From assembly GCF_965203655.1 (NCBI RefSeq), contig NZ_CBDBDD010000003.1:1-64000 (forward strand): 64,000 nt of DNA. The letters are read 5' to 3'. Under the pieces are notes generated by a model. It worked only from the letters and a program-made list of their open reading frames with translations. It made no database searches and was not told the origin of the DNA. The position numbers and the translations under genes are program-made. This document shows, in pieces, positions 8,231-23,200 of this stretch. The DNA is from Poriferisodalis sp965203655 (GTDB lineage Bacteria > Actinomycetota > Acidimicrobiia > Acidimicrobiales > Poriferisodalaceae). Position 1 is the stretch's first letter. Each line of letters begins with the position of its first letter.

Positions 8231-11200
8231 GTCTGCCGGCGGCGCACCCGGCACCACCGTCACCGCCACCGCCACCGACCCGATACTGGTAGAGGTCGGA
8301 TAGCCGGCGGTGTCCGCGGACTGGGTGACCGCATGGCTGACCGTCGCGGTTCCCGCCGCCACACCGGTCACCGTGAACGTCCTGGCGGTGGACCAGTTGG
8401 TGGGGGTGAACGTGTAAGTGGCAGGGGCGACGGTGGCCTTGCCGGCCGCACCCGACGTGGCCGACACCACCACATTGCCGGCGGGTTTGGTGTCCAGCAC
8501 CAGCGTGTAGGTGGCGGTGTTGGATGCGCCGGCGGCTTCGGTCACCGACACCGACGATTTGCTGACCGATATCCCGGCGGTGTCGTCATCGGTGATCGTC
8601 ACCGTCGCGGTATCCTTTCCCGTCCCCTCCTTGACCCAGCCCGACGCCGAAGTGGCGACAGTGATCGTGAACGTCTCGTTGTTCTCATCGAGGTCGTCGT
8701 CGACCAACGGCACCGACACCGTCGCCGTCGTCTGCCCGGCGTTCACGGTCACCGACGACGGGACAGTGCCGACGTCCGCCGCGGTGGCAGTAGAGGACCC
8801 GGTGTAGCCCGCAGCAACAGTGAACGCCACCCCGCCGGCGGGCGCCGCAGCCGACAAGGTGACCGTCAACGACGCCGACGCGCCCTCCGCAGCCGAAACG
8901 GTGGGGGTGATCTTGAACGTCTTGGCCTCGTCATCATCCACCGACACAGACACACCATCAATGGAGATGCTGTTGTAGTCGCCGTCGCTGGACGTCGCCG
9001 AATGCGAGACGGTGACCGACTCGTTGTCCGCGTCGCCGTCAGACACAGCCGTCACCGTGAACGTCTTCGTCGTAGACCAGTTGGCGGGGGTGAACGTGAA
9101 CGACGTGGGCGCCACCGTCGCTGCGGCCGCGTCGCTGCTGCTGATCGTGACGGCCACGTTGCCGGTGGGTTTGGAGTCCAGCACCAGCGTGTAAGTAGCG
9201 GTGTTCGATGTGCCCGCCGCTTCGGTCACCGACACGGCGGACTCCGACACGGTGACCCCGGCGGTGTCGTTGTCGGTGATCGTGACCGTCGCCTTGTCTT
9301 TGCCTGAGCCCTTGACCGTCCAGCCCGACACCGACGTGGCGATGGTGATGGTGAACGTCTCGTCGTCCTCGTCGAGGTCGTCATCGACCAACGGCACCGT
9401 CACCGTCGCGGTGGTCTGACCCGACGAGACAGTCACCGGGCTGGTGATCGACCCGACGTCCGCGGCGGTGGCGGTGGAGGGGCTGGTGTAGCCCGCAGCA
9501 ACAGTGAACGCCACCCCCGAAGACGGCGCCGCCTCACCCAGAGTGATCGTCAGCGAAGCACTGGCGCCCTCTGCCGCCGACGCGGTGGGGGTGATCTCGA
9601 AGGTCTTGGCGGTCACCGTCACCGCCACCGACCCGATGCTGGTGGAGGTCGGATACCCGGCGGTGTCCGCGGACTGGGTGACCGCATGGGTGACCGTCGC
9701 GGTCCCCGCTGCCACACCGGTGACGGTGAACGGCTTGGCGGTGTTCCAGTTGGTGGGGGTGAACGTGAACGACGCCGGCGTGACGGTGGCCTTGCCGGCC
9801 GCACCAGACGTGGCGCTGACCGTGACGTTGCCGGCGGGTTTGGAGTCCAGCACCAACGTGTAAGTCGCGGTCGAACCCGCTGAGACCGCCACCGACGATT
9901 TGGACACCGATATCCCGGCGGTGTCGTCGTCGGTGATCGTGACCGTGGCGGTGTCCTTGCCTGTCCCCTCCTTGACCCAGCCCGACGCCGAAGTGGCGAC
10001 GGTGATCGTGAACGTCTCGTTGTCCTCGTCGAGGTCGTCGTCGACCAACGGCACGGTGACCGTGGCGGTGGTCTGCCCGGCGTTCACGGTCACCGACGAC
10101 GGAACAGTGCCGACGTCCGCGGCGGTGGCAGTGGAGGACCCGGCGTAGCCCGCAGTGACGGTGAACGCCACCCCACCGGCGGGCGCCGCAGCCGACAAGG
10201 TGACCGTCAACGACGCCGACGCGCCCTCCGCAGCCGACACGGTGGGGGTGATCTTGAACGTCTTGGCCTCGTCGTCATCGACGGTCACCGACACAGACCC
10301 GATGGAGATGTTGTTGTAACCCGCGTCGGTGCTGGTGGCCGAATGGGAGACGGTGACCGTCTCGTCCTCCGCGTCGCCGTCGGCCACTGCCGTGACGGTG
10401 AACGTCTTGGGGGTGTTCCAGTTCGTCGGGGTGAACATGAACGACGTCGGCGCGACGGTGGCTGCGGCCGTGTCGCTGCTGCTGACCGTGACGGCCACGT
10501 TGCCGGTGGGTTTGGAGTCCAGCACCAGCGTGTAGGTGGCGGTGTTGGAGGTGCCGGCGGCTTCGGTCACCGACACGCTGCTCGTCGACAATGTGACCCC
10601 CGCGGTGTCGTCGTCGGTGATGGTGACGGTGGCTTTGTCATCGCCTGAGCCCTTGACTGTCCAGCCCGACGCTGAAGTGGCGATGGTGATGGTGAACGTC
10701 TCGTCGTCCTCATCCAAGTCGTCGTCTGTGAGGGGCACGGTGACCGTGGCGGTGGTCTGGCCCGACGCCACCGTGACGGGGCTGGTGATCGACCCGACAT
10801 CCGCCGCGGTAGCAGTCGACGGGCTGGTGTAGCCCGCGGTGACGGTGAACGCCACCCCCGAAGACGGCGCCGCCTCACCCAAAGTGATCGTCAACGAAGC
10901 ATTAGCCCCCTCCGCAGCCGAGGCGGTGGAGGTGATCTCGAAGGTCTTGGCGGTGGCGGCTGTGGGTGTGCCCGAACCGGTGACCCAGACGCTTTTGCCG
11001 ACCGCGTTGACGGCCCGGACCCGCACGTCATAGGCGGTGCCGTCGGTCAGCGAAGTGATCTGCGCTGTCGTGGCGGTGCCCGTGTGTGTTACTGGCACCC
11101 AGCCGGTGGCCGCATCACCGGGGGTGGTGGCGGCCGCATCAGCAGCCGTGGCGGTCTTGTAGGCCACGTCGTAGCCGGTGATTGCTGCGCCGCGGCCGCC

Positions 11201-14200
11201 GGCGTCGGCGGGTTCGAGCCACTCCACGGTCAGCTTGGCGGCTGCGGCGGTCACCGCCGGGCTGTTGGACGGCGCCAGCAGCTCGACGGTGACGGCCTGG
11301 TCGTCGGTCCACGACGGGCCGCCGCTCCAGTAGTAGAGACCCCGGAACCCCGACGACAGCTCATAGGAGGCGCCGGCGGCGCCGCCGATGCGCAGCTTCG
11401 TGTCCCGCAGCCCCTGGGGCAGGTTCCCGCCGGCGGACAGCCTCAAATTCAGGTTGCCGCCCGAGTCGACAAACAGCTCGGTCACCCGCAGCGACTTGCC
11501 GCCAAAGGAGAACCGGTCGCCGCCAAGCCCGCTGCCGCAGGCGTCGAGCCCGCCCGCAGCGTTGTCACAGCCCCGGTCGGAACCGTCGGCGTCGACCGTC
11601 AACGTCGTCGACCACACCGCCGCGTCAGGGCCGCCCGGCGCGCCCGGATCACCCCAAGTCGTGACAGCGGCCTGCGGAGACGAGTTCCCAATCACCGTGG
11701 AACCGGACTTCACCACCAGATGGGCCCGCACCAGATACTGCGTCGCCTTCGCGAACCCGACGAGCACATGAGAACCCGCGGTCGACGACGTGTCACGCGA
11801 CACACCCGACGGAAAACTGTGAGCAGTCCCCCGCGACGGCCACTCAGCCGACGCCGTCTTGACCTGCACCACCACGTCATAGACAGCCGCGTCAGGATTC
11901 GTGGTGACCACAGTCACCTTCGGGGTGCCGTCACTGTGGCCCCCCGCCGTCACCGCGACCCCCACAGCCGGATAGGCCCGCTCGACGGTGACGGTGTAGG
12001 CCTTGACAGTGGCGCCGTCCACCGCGGTCACCACGACCGGAACCACGTTCTCGCCCCAGTCCAGGCTCACCTGCCGGACCGTGCCGCTCTGCCCGCCGAT
12101 CGACACCGAGGCGTCGGGCACCCGCGGCGTGGCCCACACCTTCACCGCCGACACGTCCTCGTCCACCTCCACCACGAACCGCGTGCCCCCCGACCCCTGA
12201 CGGCTCAACCCCAGACGCGCATTCGTCGCGTCGTCAGCCAACGTCACCCGCAGCCCCTGAAGAGACGCGTCGTCGCGGGCCTCGTCATCATCCACCGACA
12301 CAGACACCGACCCGATCGAGACGCCGCGGTAATCGGAGTCCCTGGACGTCGCCGTGTGGCTGATGGTGACCGACTCGTCGTCGGCGTCGCCGTCAGACAC
12401 ACCCGTCACCGTGAACGTCCTGGCCATGTTCCAGTTGGTGGGGGTGAACGTGTGGGTGGTGGGCGCCACCGTGGCTGCGGCCGTGTCGCTGCTGCTGACC
12501 GTGACGGCCACGTTGCGGGTGGGCTCAGAGTCCAGCACCAACGTATAAGTCGCGGTGTTCGACGCGCCCGCCGCCTCGGTCACCGACACGGCGGACTTGC
12601 TGACGGTGACCCCGGCGGTGTCGTCATCGGTGATCGTCACGGTGGCTTTGTCTTTGCCCGAGCCCTTCACCGTCCAGCCCGACACCGAAGTAGCGACCGT
12701 GATCGTGAACGTCTCGTCGTCCTCATCAAGGTCATCATCCACCAACGGCACCGTCACCGTCGCCGTCGTCTCACCCGACGCCACCGTGACGGGGCTGGTG
12801 ATCGACCCGACATCCGCCGCGGTGGCAGTCGACGGGCTGGTGTAGCCCGCAGCAACAGTGAACGCCACCCCCGCGGACGGCGCGGCCTCACCCAAAGTGA
12901 CCGTCAGCGAAGCATTGGCGCCCTCCGCCGCCGACACCGCAGAGGTGACCTCGAACGTCTTGGCGGTGACCGTCACCGCCACGCCGTCGATGCTCGTGGA
13001 CGTCGGATAGCCCCCGGTGTCGGCGCTCTGGGTTACGGCGTGGCTCACGGTCGCGGTCCCCGCCGCCACGCCGGTGACCGTGAACCGCTTCGCCGTCGAC
13101 CAGTTCGCCGGCGTGAACGTGTGGGTGGCAGGCATCACGGTGGCCTTGCCGGTCGCGCCAGACGTGGCCGACACGACCACGTTCCCGGCGGGTTTGGCGT
13201 CCAGCACCAGCGTGTAGGTCGCGGTCGAACCCGCCGAGACCGCCACGCTGGACTTCGACACGGTGACCCCGGCAGTGTCGTCATCGGTGATCGTGACCGT
13301 CGCGGTGTCCTTGCCGGCCCCCTCCTTCGTCCACCCCGACGCGGCGGTGGCGACGGTGACGGTGAACGTCTCGTCGTCCTCGTCGAGATCGTCGGCGACC
13401 AAAGGCACGGTGACGGTGGCGGTGGTCTGGCCCGCGGCGACGGTCACCGAGGAGGGGACCGTGCCCACGTCCGCGGAGGTGGCGGTGGACGGGCTGGCGT
13501 AGCCCGCGGTGACGGCGAACGCCACCCCCGAGGCGGGAGCCGCGGCCGACAGGGTGACCGTCAGCGACGCCGACGCCCCCTCCGCAGCGGAGGCGGTGGG
13601 GGTGATCTTGAACGTCTTGGCCTCGTCATCATCGACCGACACCGCCACCGACCCGATCGAGATGCTGTTGTAGTCGCTGTCGGTGCTGGTGGCCGAGTGG
13701 CTGACGGTGACCGACTCGTCCTCCGCGTCCGCGTCGGCCACGCCGGTCACGGTGAACGTCTTGACCGTCGACCAGTTCGCCGGGGTGAACGTGAACGACG
13801 TCGGCGCCACCGTCGCCGCGGCGGCGTCGCTGCTGCTGATCGAAACAGCCACGTCGTGGGTGGGCTTGGAGTCCAGCACCAGCGTGTAGGCGGCCGTGTT
13901 CGACGCGCCCGACGCTTCGGTCACCGACACGCTGGACTTCGACACGGTGACCCCGGCGGTGTCGTCGTCGGTGATCGTGACCGTCGCGGTGTCCTTGCCT
14001 GCCCCCTCCTTCGTCCAGCCCGACACCGAAGTGCTGATGGTGACGGTGAACGTCTCGTCGTCCTCGTCGAGGTCGTCGTCGACCAACGGCACCGTGACCG
14101 TCGCGGTCGTCTCACCGGCGGCGACGGTCACCGAGGACGGAACCGTCCCCACATCCGCGGCCACCGCGGTGGACGGGTCGGTGTAGCCCGCAGTGACGGT

Positions 14201-17200
14201 GAACGCCACCCCGCCGGCGGGCGCCGCCTCGCCCAAAGTGACCGTCAACGAAGCGTCGGCGCCCTCCGCCGCCGAGGCGGTGGAGGTGACCTCGAAGGTC
14301 TTGGCGGTGGCGGCTGTGGGGGTGCCCGAACCGGTGATCCAGACGCTGTTGCCCACGGCGTTGGCGGCACGCACCCGCACGTCATAGGCCGTGCCGTCGG
14401 TCAGCGAAGTGATCTCGGCGGTGGTGGCCGTGCCCGAATGGGACACTGGCACCCAGCCCGTCGACGCATCACCGGGGGTCGTCGCAGCCGCATCAGCAGC
14501 AGAGCCGGTCTTGTAGGCCACGTCGTAGCCGGTGATGGTTGCGCCGCGGCCGCCGGCGTCGGCGGGTGTGAGCCACTCGACGGTCAGCTTGCCGGCTGCG
14601 GCGGTCACCGCCGGGCTGTTCGACGGTGCCAACAGCTCGATCGACACGGCCTGGTCGTCGGTCCATGACGGCCCCCCCGACCAGTAGTAGAGACCCCGGA
14701 ACCCCGACGACAGCGCATAGGTGCTGCCGGCGGCGGCGCCGATGCGCAGCTTCGTGTTCCGCAGCCCCTGGGGCAGGTTCCCGCCGGTGGACAGCCTCAA
14801 GTTCAGGTTGCCGCCCGAGTCGACATACAACTCCGTCACCCGCAGCGACTTGCCGCCGAAGGAGAACCGGTCGCTGCCAAGCCCGCTCCCGCAGGCGTCC
14901 AACCCGCCCGCAGCGTTGTCGCAGCCCCTGACGGAACCGTCGGCGTCGACCGTCAACGTCGTCGACCACACCGCCGCGTCAGGACCGCCCGGCGCGCCCG
15001 GATCACCCCAAGTCGTGACAGCCTTCTGCGAAGACGAGTTCTCAATCACCGTGGAACCGGACTTCAACACCGCATGGGCCCGCACCAGATACTGCGCCGC
15101 CTTGGGGAACCCGATGAACACATGAGAGCCCGCGGTCGACCCCGCCGCGTCACGCGACACCCCCGCCGGCAGACTGTGAACAGCCCCCCGCGACGCCCAC
15201 GACCCCGACTTCGTCTTGATCTGCACCACCACGTCATAGACAGCCGCATCAGGATTCGTCGTCGCCACAGTCACCTTCGGGGTGCCGTCGCTGTGCGCCC
15301 CCGCCGTCACCGACGTCAGCCCCGCAACCGGATAGGCGCGCTCGACGGTGACGGTGTAGGCCTTGACAGTGACGCCGTCCGCGGCGGTGACCACGATCGG
15401 GACCACGTTCTCGCCCCAGTCCAGGCTCACCTGCCGGACCGTGCCGCTCTGGCCGCCGATCGACACCGAGGCGTTGGTCACCCGCGGCGTGGCCCACACC
15501 TTCACCGCGGACACGTCCTCGTCCACCTTCACCGCGAACCGCGTGCCCCCCGACCCCTGAGGGCTCAACGCCAGACGCGCATTCGTCGCGTCGTCGGCCA
15601 ACGTCACCCGCAGCCCCTGAAGGAACGCGTCGTCGCGGGCCTCGTCATCATCGACGGTCACCGACACCGACCCGATCGAGACGCCGCGGTAATCGCCGTC
15701 GCTGGACGTCGCCGAATGCGAGACGGTGACCGACTCGTCGTCCGCGTCGCCGTCAGACACACCCGCCACGGTGAACGTCTTCGCCGTAGACCAGTTGACG
15801 GGAGTGAACGTGAACGACCTCGGCGCCACCGTCGCCGCGGCCGCGTCGCTGCTCCTGATCGAAACGGCCACGTCATGGGTGGGCTCGGAGTCCAGCACCA
15901 GCGTGTACTCAGCCGTGTTCGACGCGCCCGATGCCTCGGTCACCGACACGGCGGACTTCGACACCGACACCCCGGCGGTGTCGTCATCGGTGATCGTCAC
16001 CGTCGCGGTGTCCTTGCCCGAACCCTTCACCGTCCAGCCCGACACTGAAGTGGCGACCGTGACCGTGAACGTCTCGTCGTCCTCATCCAAGTCGTCGTCT
16101 GTGAGGGGCACCGTCACCGTCGCGGTGGTCTCACCAGAGGAGACAGTCACCGACGACGGAACAGTGCCCACATCCGCCGCGGTCGCAGTCGACGGGTCGG
16201 TGTAGCCCGCAGCAACAGTGAACGCCACCCCCGAAGACGGCGCCGCCTCACCCAAAGTGATCGTCAGCGAAGCACTGGCACCCTCTGCCGCCGAGGCCGT
16301 CGAGGTGATCTCGAAGGTCTTGGCGGTCACCGTCACCGCCACCGACCCGATGCTGGTGGAGGTCGGATACCCGGCGGTGTCCGCGGACTGGGTGACCGCA
16401 TGGGTGACCGTCGCGGTCCCCGCTGCCACGCCGGTGACGGTGAACGGCTTGGCGGTGTTCCAGTTGGTGGGGGTGAACGTGAACGACGCCGGCGTGACGG
16501 TGGCCTTGCCGGCCGCACCAGACGTGGCGCTGACCGTGACGTTGCCGGCGGGTTTGGAGTCCAGCACCAACGTGTAAGTCGCGGTCGAACCCGCTGAGAC
16601 CGCCACCGACGATTTGGACACCGATATCCCGGCGGTGTCGTCGTCGGTGATCGTGACCGTGGCGGTGTCCTTGCCTGTCCCCTCCTTGACCCAGCCCGAC
16701 GCCGAAGTGGCGACGGTGATCGTGAACGTCTCGTTGTCCTCGTCGAGGTCGTCGTCGACCAACGGCACGGTGACCGTGGCGGTGGTCTGCCCGGCGTTCA
16801 CGGTCACCGACGACGGAACAGTGCCGACGTCCGCGGCGGTGGCAGTGGAGGACCCGGCGTAGCCCGCAGTGACGGTGAACGCCACCCCACCGGCGGGCGC
16901 CGCAGCCGACAAGGTGACCGTCAACGACGCCGACGCGCCCTCCGCAGCCGACACGGTGGGGGTGATCTTGAACGTCTTGGCCTCGTCGTCATCGACGGTC
17001 ACCGACACAGACCCGATGGAGATGTTGTTGTAACCCGCGTCGGTGCTGGTGGCCGAATGGGAGACGGTGACCGTCTCGTCCTCCGCGTCGCCGTCGGCCA
17101 CTGCCGTGACGGTGAACGTCTTGGGGGTGTTCCAGTTCGTCGGGGTGAACCTGTAAGTGGTGGGCGCGACGGTGGCTGCGGCCGTGTCGCTGCTGCTGAT

Positions 17201-20200
17201 CGTGACGGCCACGTTGCCGGTGGGTTTGGAGTCCAGCACCAGCGTGTAAGTAGCGGTGTTCGATGCGCCTGTCGCTTCGGTCACCGACACGCTGCTCGTC
17301 GACAATGTGACCCCCGCGGTGTCGTCATCGGTGATGGTGACGGTGGCTTTGTCATCGCCTGAGCCCTTGACTGTCCAGCCCGACGCTGAAGTGGCGATGG
17401 TGATGGTGAACGTCTCGTCGTCCTCATCCAAGTCGTCGTCTGTGAGGGGCACGGTGACCGTGGCGGTGGTCTGGCCCGACGCCACCGTGACGGGGCTGGT
17501 GATCGACCCGACATCCGCCGCGGTAGCAGTCGACGGGCTGGTGTAGCCCGCGGTGACGGTGAACGCCACCCCCGAAGACGGCGCCGCCTCACCCAAAGTG
17601 ATCGTCAACGAAGCATTAGCCCCCTCCGCAGCCGAGGCGGTGGAGGTGATCTCGAACGTCTTGTCGGTCACCGTCACCGCCACCGAACCGATACTGGTAG
17701 AGGTCGGATACCCGCCGGTGTCGGCGCTCTGGGTTATGGCGTGGCTGATCGTCGCGGTGCCGTCCGCCACACCGGTCACCGTGAACTCTTTCGCGGTCGA
17801 CCAGTTCGCAGGGGTGAACGTGCGGGCGGCGGGCGAGACCGTCGCCTTGCCGGCCGCGCTCGACGTGGCCGACACGACCACGTTCCCTGCGGGTTTGGTG
17901 TCCAGCACCAGCGTGTAGGTGGCGGTGCCGCCTGAGCTCAGCGCCACGCTGGACTTGCTGACCGTGACCCCGGCGGTGTCGTTGTCGGTGATGGTGACCG
18001 TTGCGGTGTCCTTGCCCGTCCCTTCCTTGGCCCAGCCCGACGCGGCGGTGGCGATCGTGATCGTGAACGTCTCGTCGTCCTCATCAAGGTCGTCATCGAC
18101 CAAAGGCACGGTGACGGTGGCAGTGGTCTGGCCAGAGGAGACAGTCACCGAGGACGGGACCGTGCCCACGTCCGCGGCCACCGCGGTAGAGGGGCTGGTG
18201 TAGCCGGCAGCAACGGTGAACGCCACCCCCGAAGACGGCGCCGCCTCACTCAAAGTCACCGTCAACGAAGCACTGGCACCCTCCGCCGCCGACACCGCCG
18301 AGGTGATCTCGAACGTCTTGTTTGGGGGGGTGCTTTGGCCGGTGATCCAGACGCTGTTGCCGACCGCGTTGGCGGCGCGGACCCGCACGTCATAGGCCGT
18401 GCCGTTGGTCAGGCCGGTGATCTCGACAGTCGTGGCGGTGCCCGAATGGGACACCGGCACCCAGCCGGTGGACGGGTCGCCCGCGGTGGCGGTCTGGTCG
18501 GCCGCGGTGGTGGTCTTGTACTGGACCTCGTAGCCGGTGACTGTTGCGCCCTGCCCGCCGGGGTCTGCGGGCGCGAACCAGCCGACAGCCAGTTTCGTGT
18601 GGCCGACGGTCAGTATCGGGGTGCTCGACGGGGCCAGCAGCTCGATCGTGACCTGCTGGTCGTCGGTCCATGTCGGGCCGCCGGTCCAAGTGTGGAGCTT
18701 GCCGGGGTCGCTCAGCGGGTAGCTGGTGCCGTTGGTGCCGCCGATGCGCAGTTTCGCGGCTCGCAGGCCCGCAGGGGCGTCGCCGACGGTCTTGAGCCTC
18801 AGGTTCAGGTTGCCGCCGGCGTCCACATACAGCTCGGTGACCTCCAGCGTCTTGCCGCCGAAGGAGAACCCGTCGCTGCCCAGCGCGTCGGCGCAGTCGT
18901 CCAATCCGCCCGGAGCGTTGTCGCAGCCCCTGTCGGCGCCGTCGGCGTCGACGGTGAGCGTCGTCGACCACGCCGCAGTGTCGGGGCCGCCCGGCGCGCC
19001 GGGAACATTCCAGGCGGTGAACGCTTTCTCAGACGACGAGTCGTCGAACACGGCGGGGGTGGCGGCCTTGGTCACCAGATGCGCGCGCACCTGATAGGCC
19101 GTGCCCTTGGCGAGGCCGACGAGCACGTGGCTGTCGGCGGTGCTCGACGACGCACGCGACACGCCCGACGGCAGGCTGTGAGCCGCGGCCCGCGCCGGCC
19201 ACGCAGCCGACGCTTCTTTGACCTGCACGACCACGTCGTAGGCAGCGGCGTCGGGGTTGGAGGTGACCACGGTGGCCTTGGGGGTGCCGTCGCTGTGGGC
19301 GCCCGCCACAGCCGAGGTGACCCTCGGCAGCGGGTAGGCGCGTTTCGCGACGATCGTGTACGTCTTGGCAGTCGTGCCGTCCACCGCGGTCACCACCACC
19401 GTGACCGTGTTGTCGCCGTAGCCGAGCGCCACGACCTTGCTGCCGCCCGAGGTGCCGTCGATGGTGACCGCCGCCCCCGCAGCGGTCGGCTCGGCGGTGA
19501 CCTTCACCTCTGTGACGTCGTCGTCGACACGGACCGTGAACCTCGACCCCAGCGTCGGCCGCCGCGGCGTCAACTCAACAGCCGTGCCCTCCGCGTCGGT
19601 CAAGGTCACCTCCAACGACTTCAACGACGCATCAGAGGGATCCGCGGGAACACCCGACCCCGACGCCCACGAGCTCGCGCCGGCCGCGTTGGCGGCGCGG
19701 ACCCGTACGTCGTAGGACGTGCCGTTGACCAGACGCCCGATCGTCGCTGCTGTCGTCGCGGGGCTAGGCACGACGTCCACCCAGCCCGTCGCCGGGTCCC
19801 GCCCCGGCGACGCCCGATCAGGCGCCGAGCCCGCCTTGTACTCCACCTCATAGCCGGCGAGGCTCGCACCGCCGGTATCGGCGGGCGCCTCCCACGACAG
19901 AACCAGCTTCGAGTCGCCCCCGGCCACGACCAGGCCAGTGGGAGGCCCCGGGTCGTCCCAGGTCACGACCTTGGTCTCAGCGCTCGACGCCTCCACAACC
20001 GACTGCGGCGGCGACTTCGTCACCAGATGGGCGCGCACCACGTACTCGGTGCCCTTGTCCAGACCCGTGCCGACATAGATCCTGCCCGCACCCACCGGGA
20101 CACCAGCACCAGCGACACCGCGAGCAGCCCATTCCGACCCAGCCGACCTCTCGCGCACCTGGAGCACCACCGCGTAACGGCTCGCATCAGGATTGGTGAA

Positions 20201-23200
20201 ACTCACCAGAAGAGACGGCAACCCGCCGACACCCGCCCCCACCCTCACCGAATCCACAACCGGAACCGGCAACACCGTGCCCGAACCGGTCGCCCAGGGG
20301 CTTTGGCCTGCGGCGTTGGCGGCGCGCACCCGCACGTCGTAAGCAGTGCCCGCGGTCAGACCGGTGATCTCCGCAGCCGTGCCGGTGCCGGTGTGGCCGG
20401 CGTCCACCCAGCCGGTGGACGGGTCGCCGCCGGTGGCGGTCTGGTCGGGGGCTGTGGCGGTCTTGTAGGCCACGTCGTAGCCGGTCAAGGACGCGCCGGG
20501 CCCGCCGACATCGGACGGCGCGGTCCACGACAGAGCCAGCTTCGCGTCGCCGGCGGTCACGTCCAGATCGGTCGGAGGTCCCGGGTCGTCCCAGGTGACG
20601 ACGCTCACCTCGTTGCTCGAGGCCTGGATCACTGTTCGGCCCGATTTCACCACCAGATGGGCGCGGACCAGATATTCGGTTCCCTTCTCCAGACCGGTGC
20701 CGAAGAAGAACAGGTCATGATCAACGCCCCGAGCGCCCCAGGCATCCGCTTTCTTCTTGACTTGGAATACCACCTCGTAGACATTCGTGTCCGGGTTGGA
20801 GTAGCTGAAGGTCAGCTTGGGTGTCCCGTCTGAATACACCCCGGCGCGAACCCACTTGACGACAGGAACAGGCCGAGTGTCCGCCGGCGTTGCAGAGCCG
20901 GTGATCCAGACGCTGTTGCCGACCGCGTTGGCGGCCCGGACCCGCACGTCGTAGCCGACCGCGTTCGTCAGACCTGTGATCTCGACTGTCGTGGCGGTGC
21001 CCGAATGGGAGGCGTCCACCCAGCCGGTGGCCGGGTCGGCGGGGGTGGCGGCCGCCTGATCGGCGGCCGAGGTCTGCTTGTACTGGACCTCGTAGCCGGT
21101 GACTGTTGCGCCCTGCCCGCCGGGGTCTGCGGGCGCGAACCAGCCGACAGCCAGTTTCGTGTGGCCGACGGTCAGTATCGGGGTGCTCGACGGTGCCAGC
21201 AACTCGATCGTGACGGTCTGGTCGTCGGTCCATGACGGGCCGCCGGTCCAGGTGTGGAGCTTGCCGGGGCCTTTTGTCAGCGGGTAGCTGGTGCCGTTGG
21301 TGCCGCCGATGCGCAGCTTGGCGGCTCGCAGGCCCGCGGGGGCGTCGCCGTCGGTGTTGACCCTCAGGTTGAGGCGGTCGCTGCCGTCCACGTACAGCTC
21401 GGCGACCTCCAGCGTCTTGCCGGCGAAGGGGAACTCGTCGCTGCTGAGCGCGTCGGCGCAGCCGTCCAATCCGCCCGGGGCGTTGTCGCAGCCCCTGTCG
21501 GCGCCGTCGGCGTCGACGGTCAGCGTCGTCGTCCACGCCGCGGTGTCGGGGCCGCCCGGAGCGCCGGGAACATTCCAGGCGGTGAACGCCTTCTCAGAGG
21601 ACGAATCGTCGATGACAGCGGGGGTGGCGGCATTGGTGACCAGATGGGCCCGCACCTGATAGGCCGTGCCCTTGGCGAGGCCGATGAGCACGTGGCTGTC
21701 GGCGGTGCTCGACGACGCACGCGACACGCCCGCGGGCAGGCTGTGAGCCGCGGCCCGCGCCGGCCACGCAGAAGCCGACGCTTCTTTGACCTGCACGACG
21801 ACGGTGTACGCGGCGCTGTCGGGGTTGGAGGTGACCACGGTGGCCTTGGGTGTGCCGTCGCTGTGGGCGCCCGCCGCGGCCGAGGTGACCCTCGGCACTG
21901 GGTAGGCGCGTTTCGCGACGATCGTGTAGGTCTTGGCAGTGGTGCCGTCAAGAGCGGTCACCACCACCGTGACCGTGTTGTCGCCGTAGCCGAGTGCCAC
22001 GACTTTGGCGGCGCCGGGGGTGCCGTCGATGGTGACCGTCGCTCCCGCAGCGGTCGGCGTGGCGGAGACCCTCACCTCTGTGACGTCGTCGTCGACACGG
22101 GCCGTGAACCTCGACCCCAGCGTCAACCGCCGCGGCGTCAAGGGAACAACCGTGCCCCCGGCGTCAGTCAAAGCCACACCCAACGACTTCAGCGACGCAT
22201 CAGTCCGATCCGCGGCAACGCCCGTGCTGGCCACCCAGGAACTCGCGCCGACGGGGTTGATGGCGCGGACCCGCACGTCATAGGACGTGCCGTTGACCAG
22301 ACGCCCGATCGTCGCAGTCGCCGTCGCGGGGCTTGGCACGACGTCCACCCAGCCCGTCGACGGGTCCCGCCCCGGAGACGCCCGGTCAGGCGCCGAGTCC
22401 GCCTTGTAGGCCACCTCATAGCCGGTGAGGCTCACGCCGCCGGTGTCAGCGGGCGCCGTCCACGACAACACCAGCTTCGAGTCGCCCCCGGCCACATCCA
22501 GACCAGTGGGAGGCCCAGGGTCGTCCCAGGTCACGACCCTGGTCTCGGCGCTCGACGCCTCCACAACCGAGTTCGTCGACTTCACCACCAAATGGGCACG
22601 CACACCATAGGTGGTGCCCTTCTTCAAACCCGTGCCGACATAGGTCCTGCCAGGACCCAAACCGACACCAGCACCGGCAACGCCGCGGGCAGCCCACCCA
22701 GCGGATCCCTCGCGCACCTGAACCACCACCGCGTAACGGCTCGCATCAGGATTGGAGTAACTCACCAACAAGAACGGCAACCCACCACCAGCAGCCCCGA
22801 CCCTCACCGAATCGACAACCGGCACAGCCAGATTCTCAGGCGTGCCCTGGCCCGCAGCCCAGGCGCTGCCGGGGCTGATGCCGTTGCGGGCCCGCACCCG
22901 CACGTCGTAGGCGGTGCCGTCGGTGAGCCCGGTGATCTCCGCCGTCGTGGCGGTGCCGGAGTGCCCGGCGTCCACCCAGCCGGCGGCCGGGGAGGGATCA
23001 CTGCGAACCAGCGACACCTTGACCTTCTGGCCGTCGATCCACGACAGGGAGCTCCCCCAACGCGCGGCGCTGAAGTTCCTGAGTTCGTGGTTGAGCGGGA
23101 AACGCGAGCCGTCGATGACCAGCGAATAGTCCACGAGGTCACCGAAATCGGAGTCTGTGATCAGCTGCAACTCGCCGCTCTGCGAGTTGAGCGAGATGCC

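Noticed and set aside
18325..18332. Run of seven G inside the giant gene as a fourth slippage site
   Set aside because: Too short compared with the 12-15 nt tracts, and internal to an intact frame.
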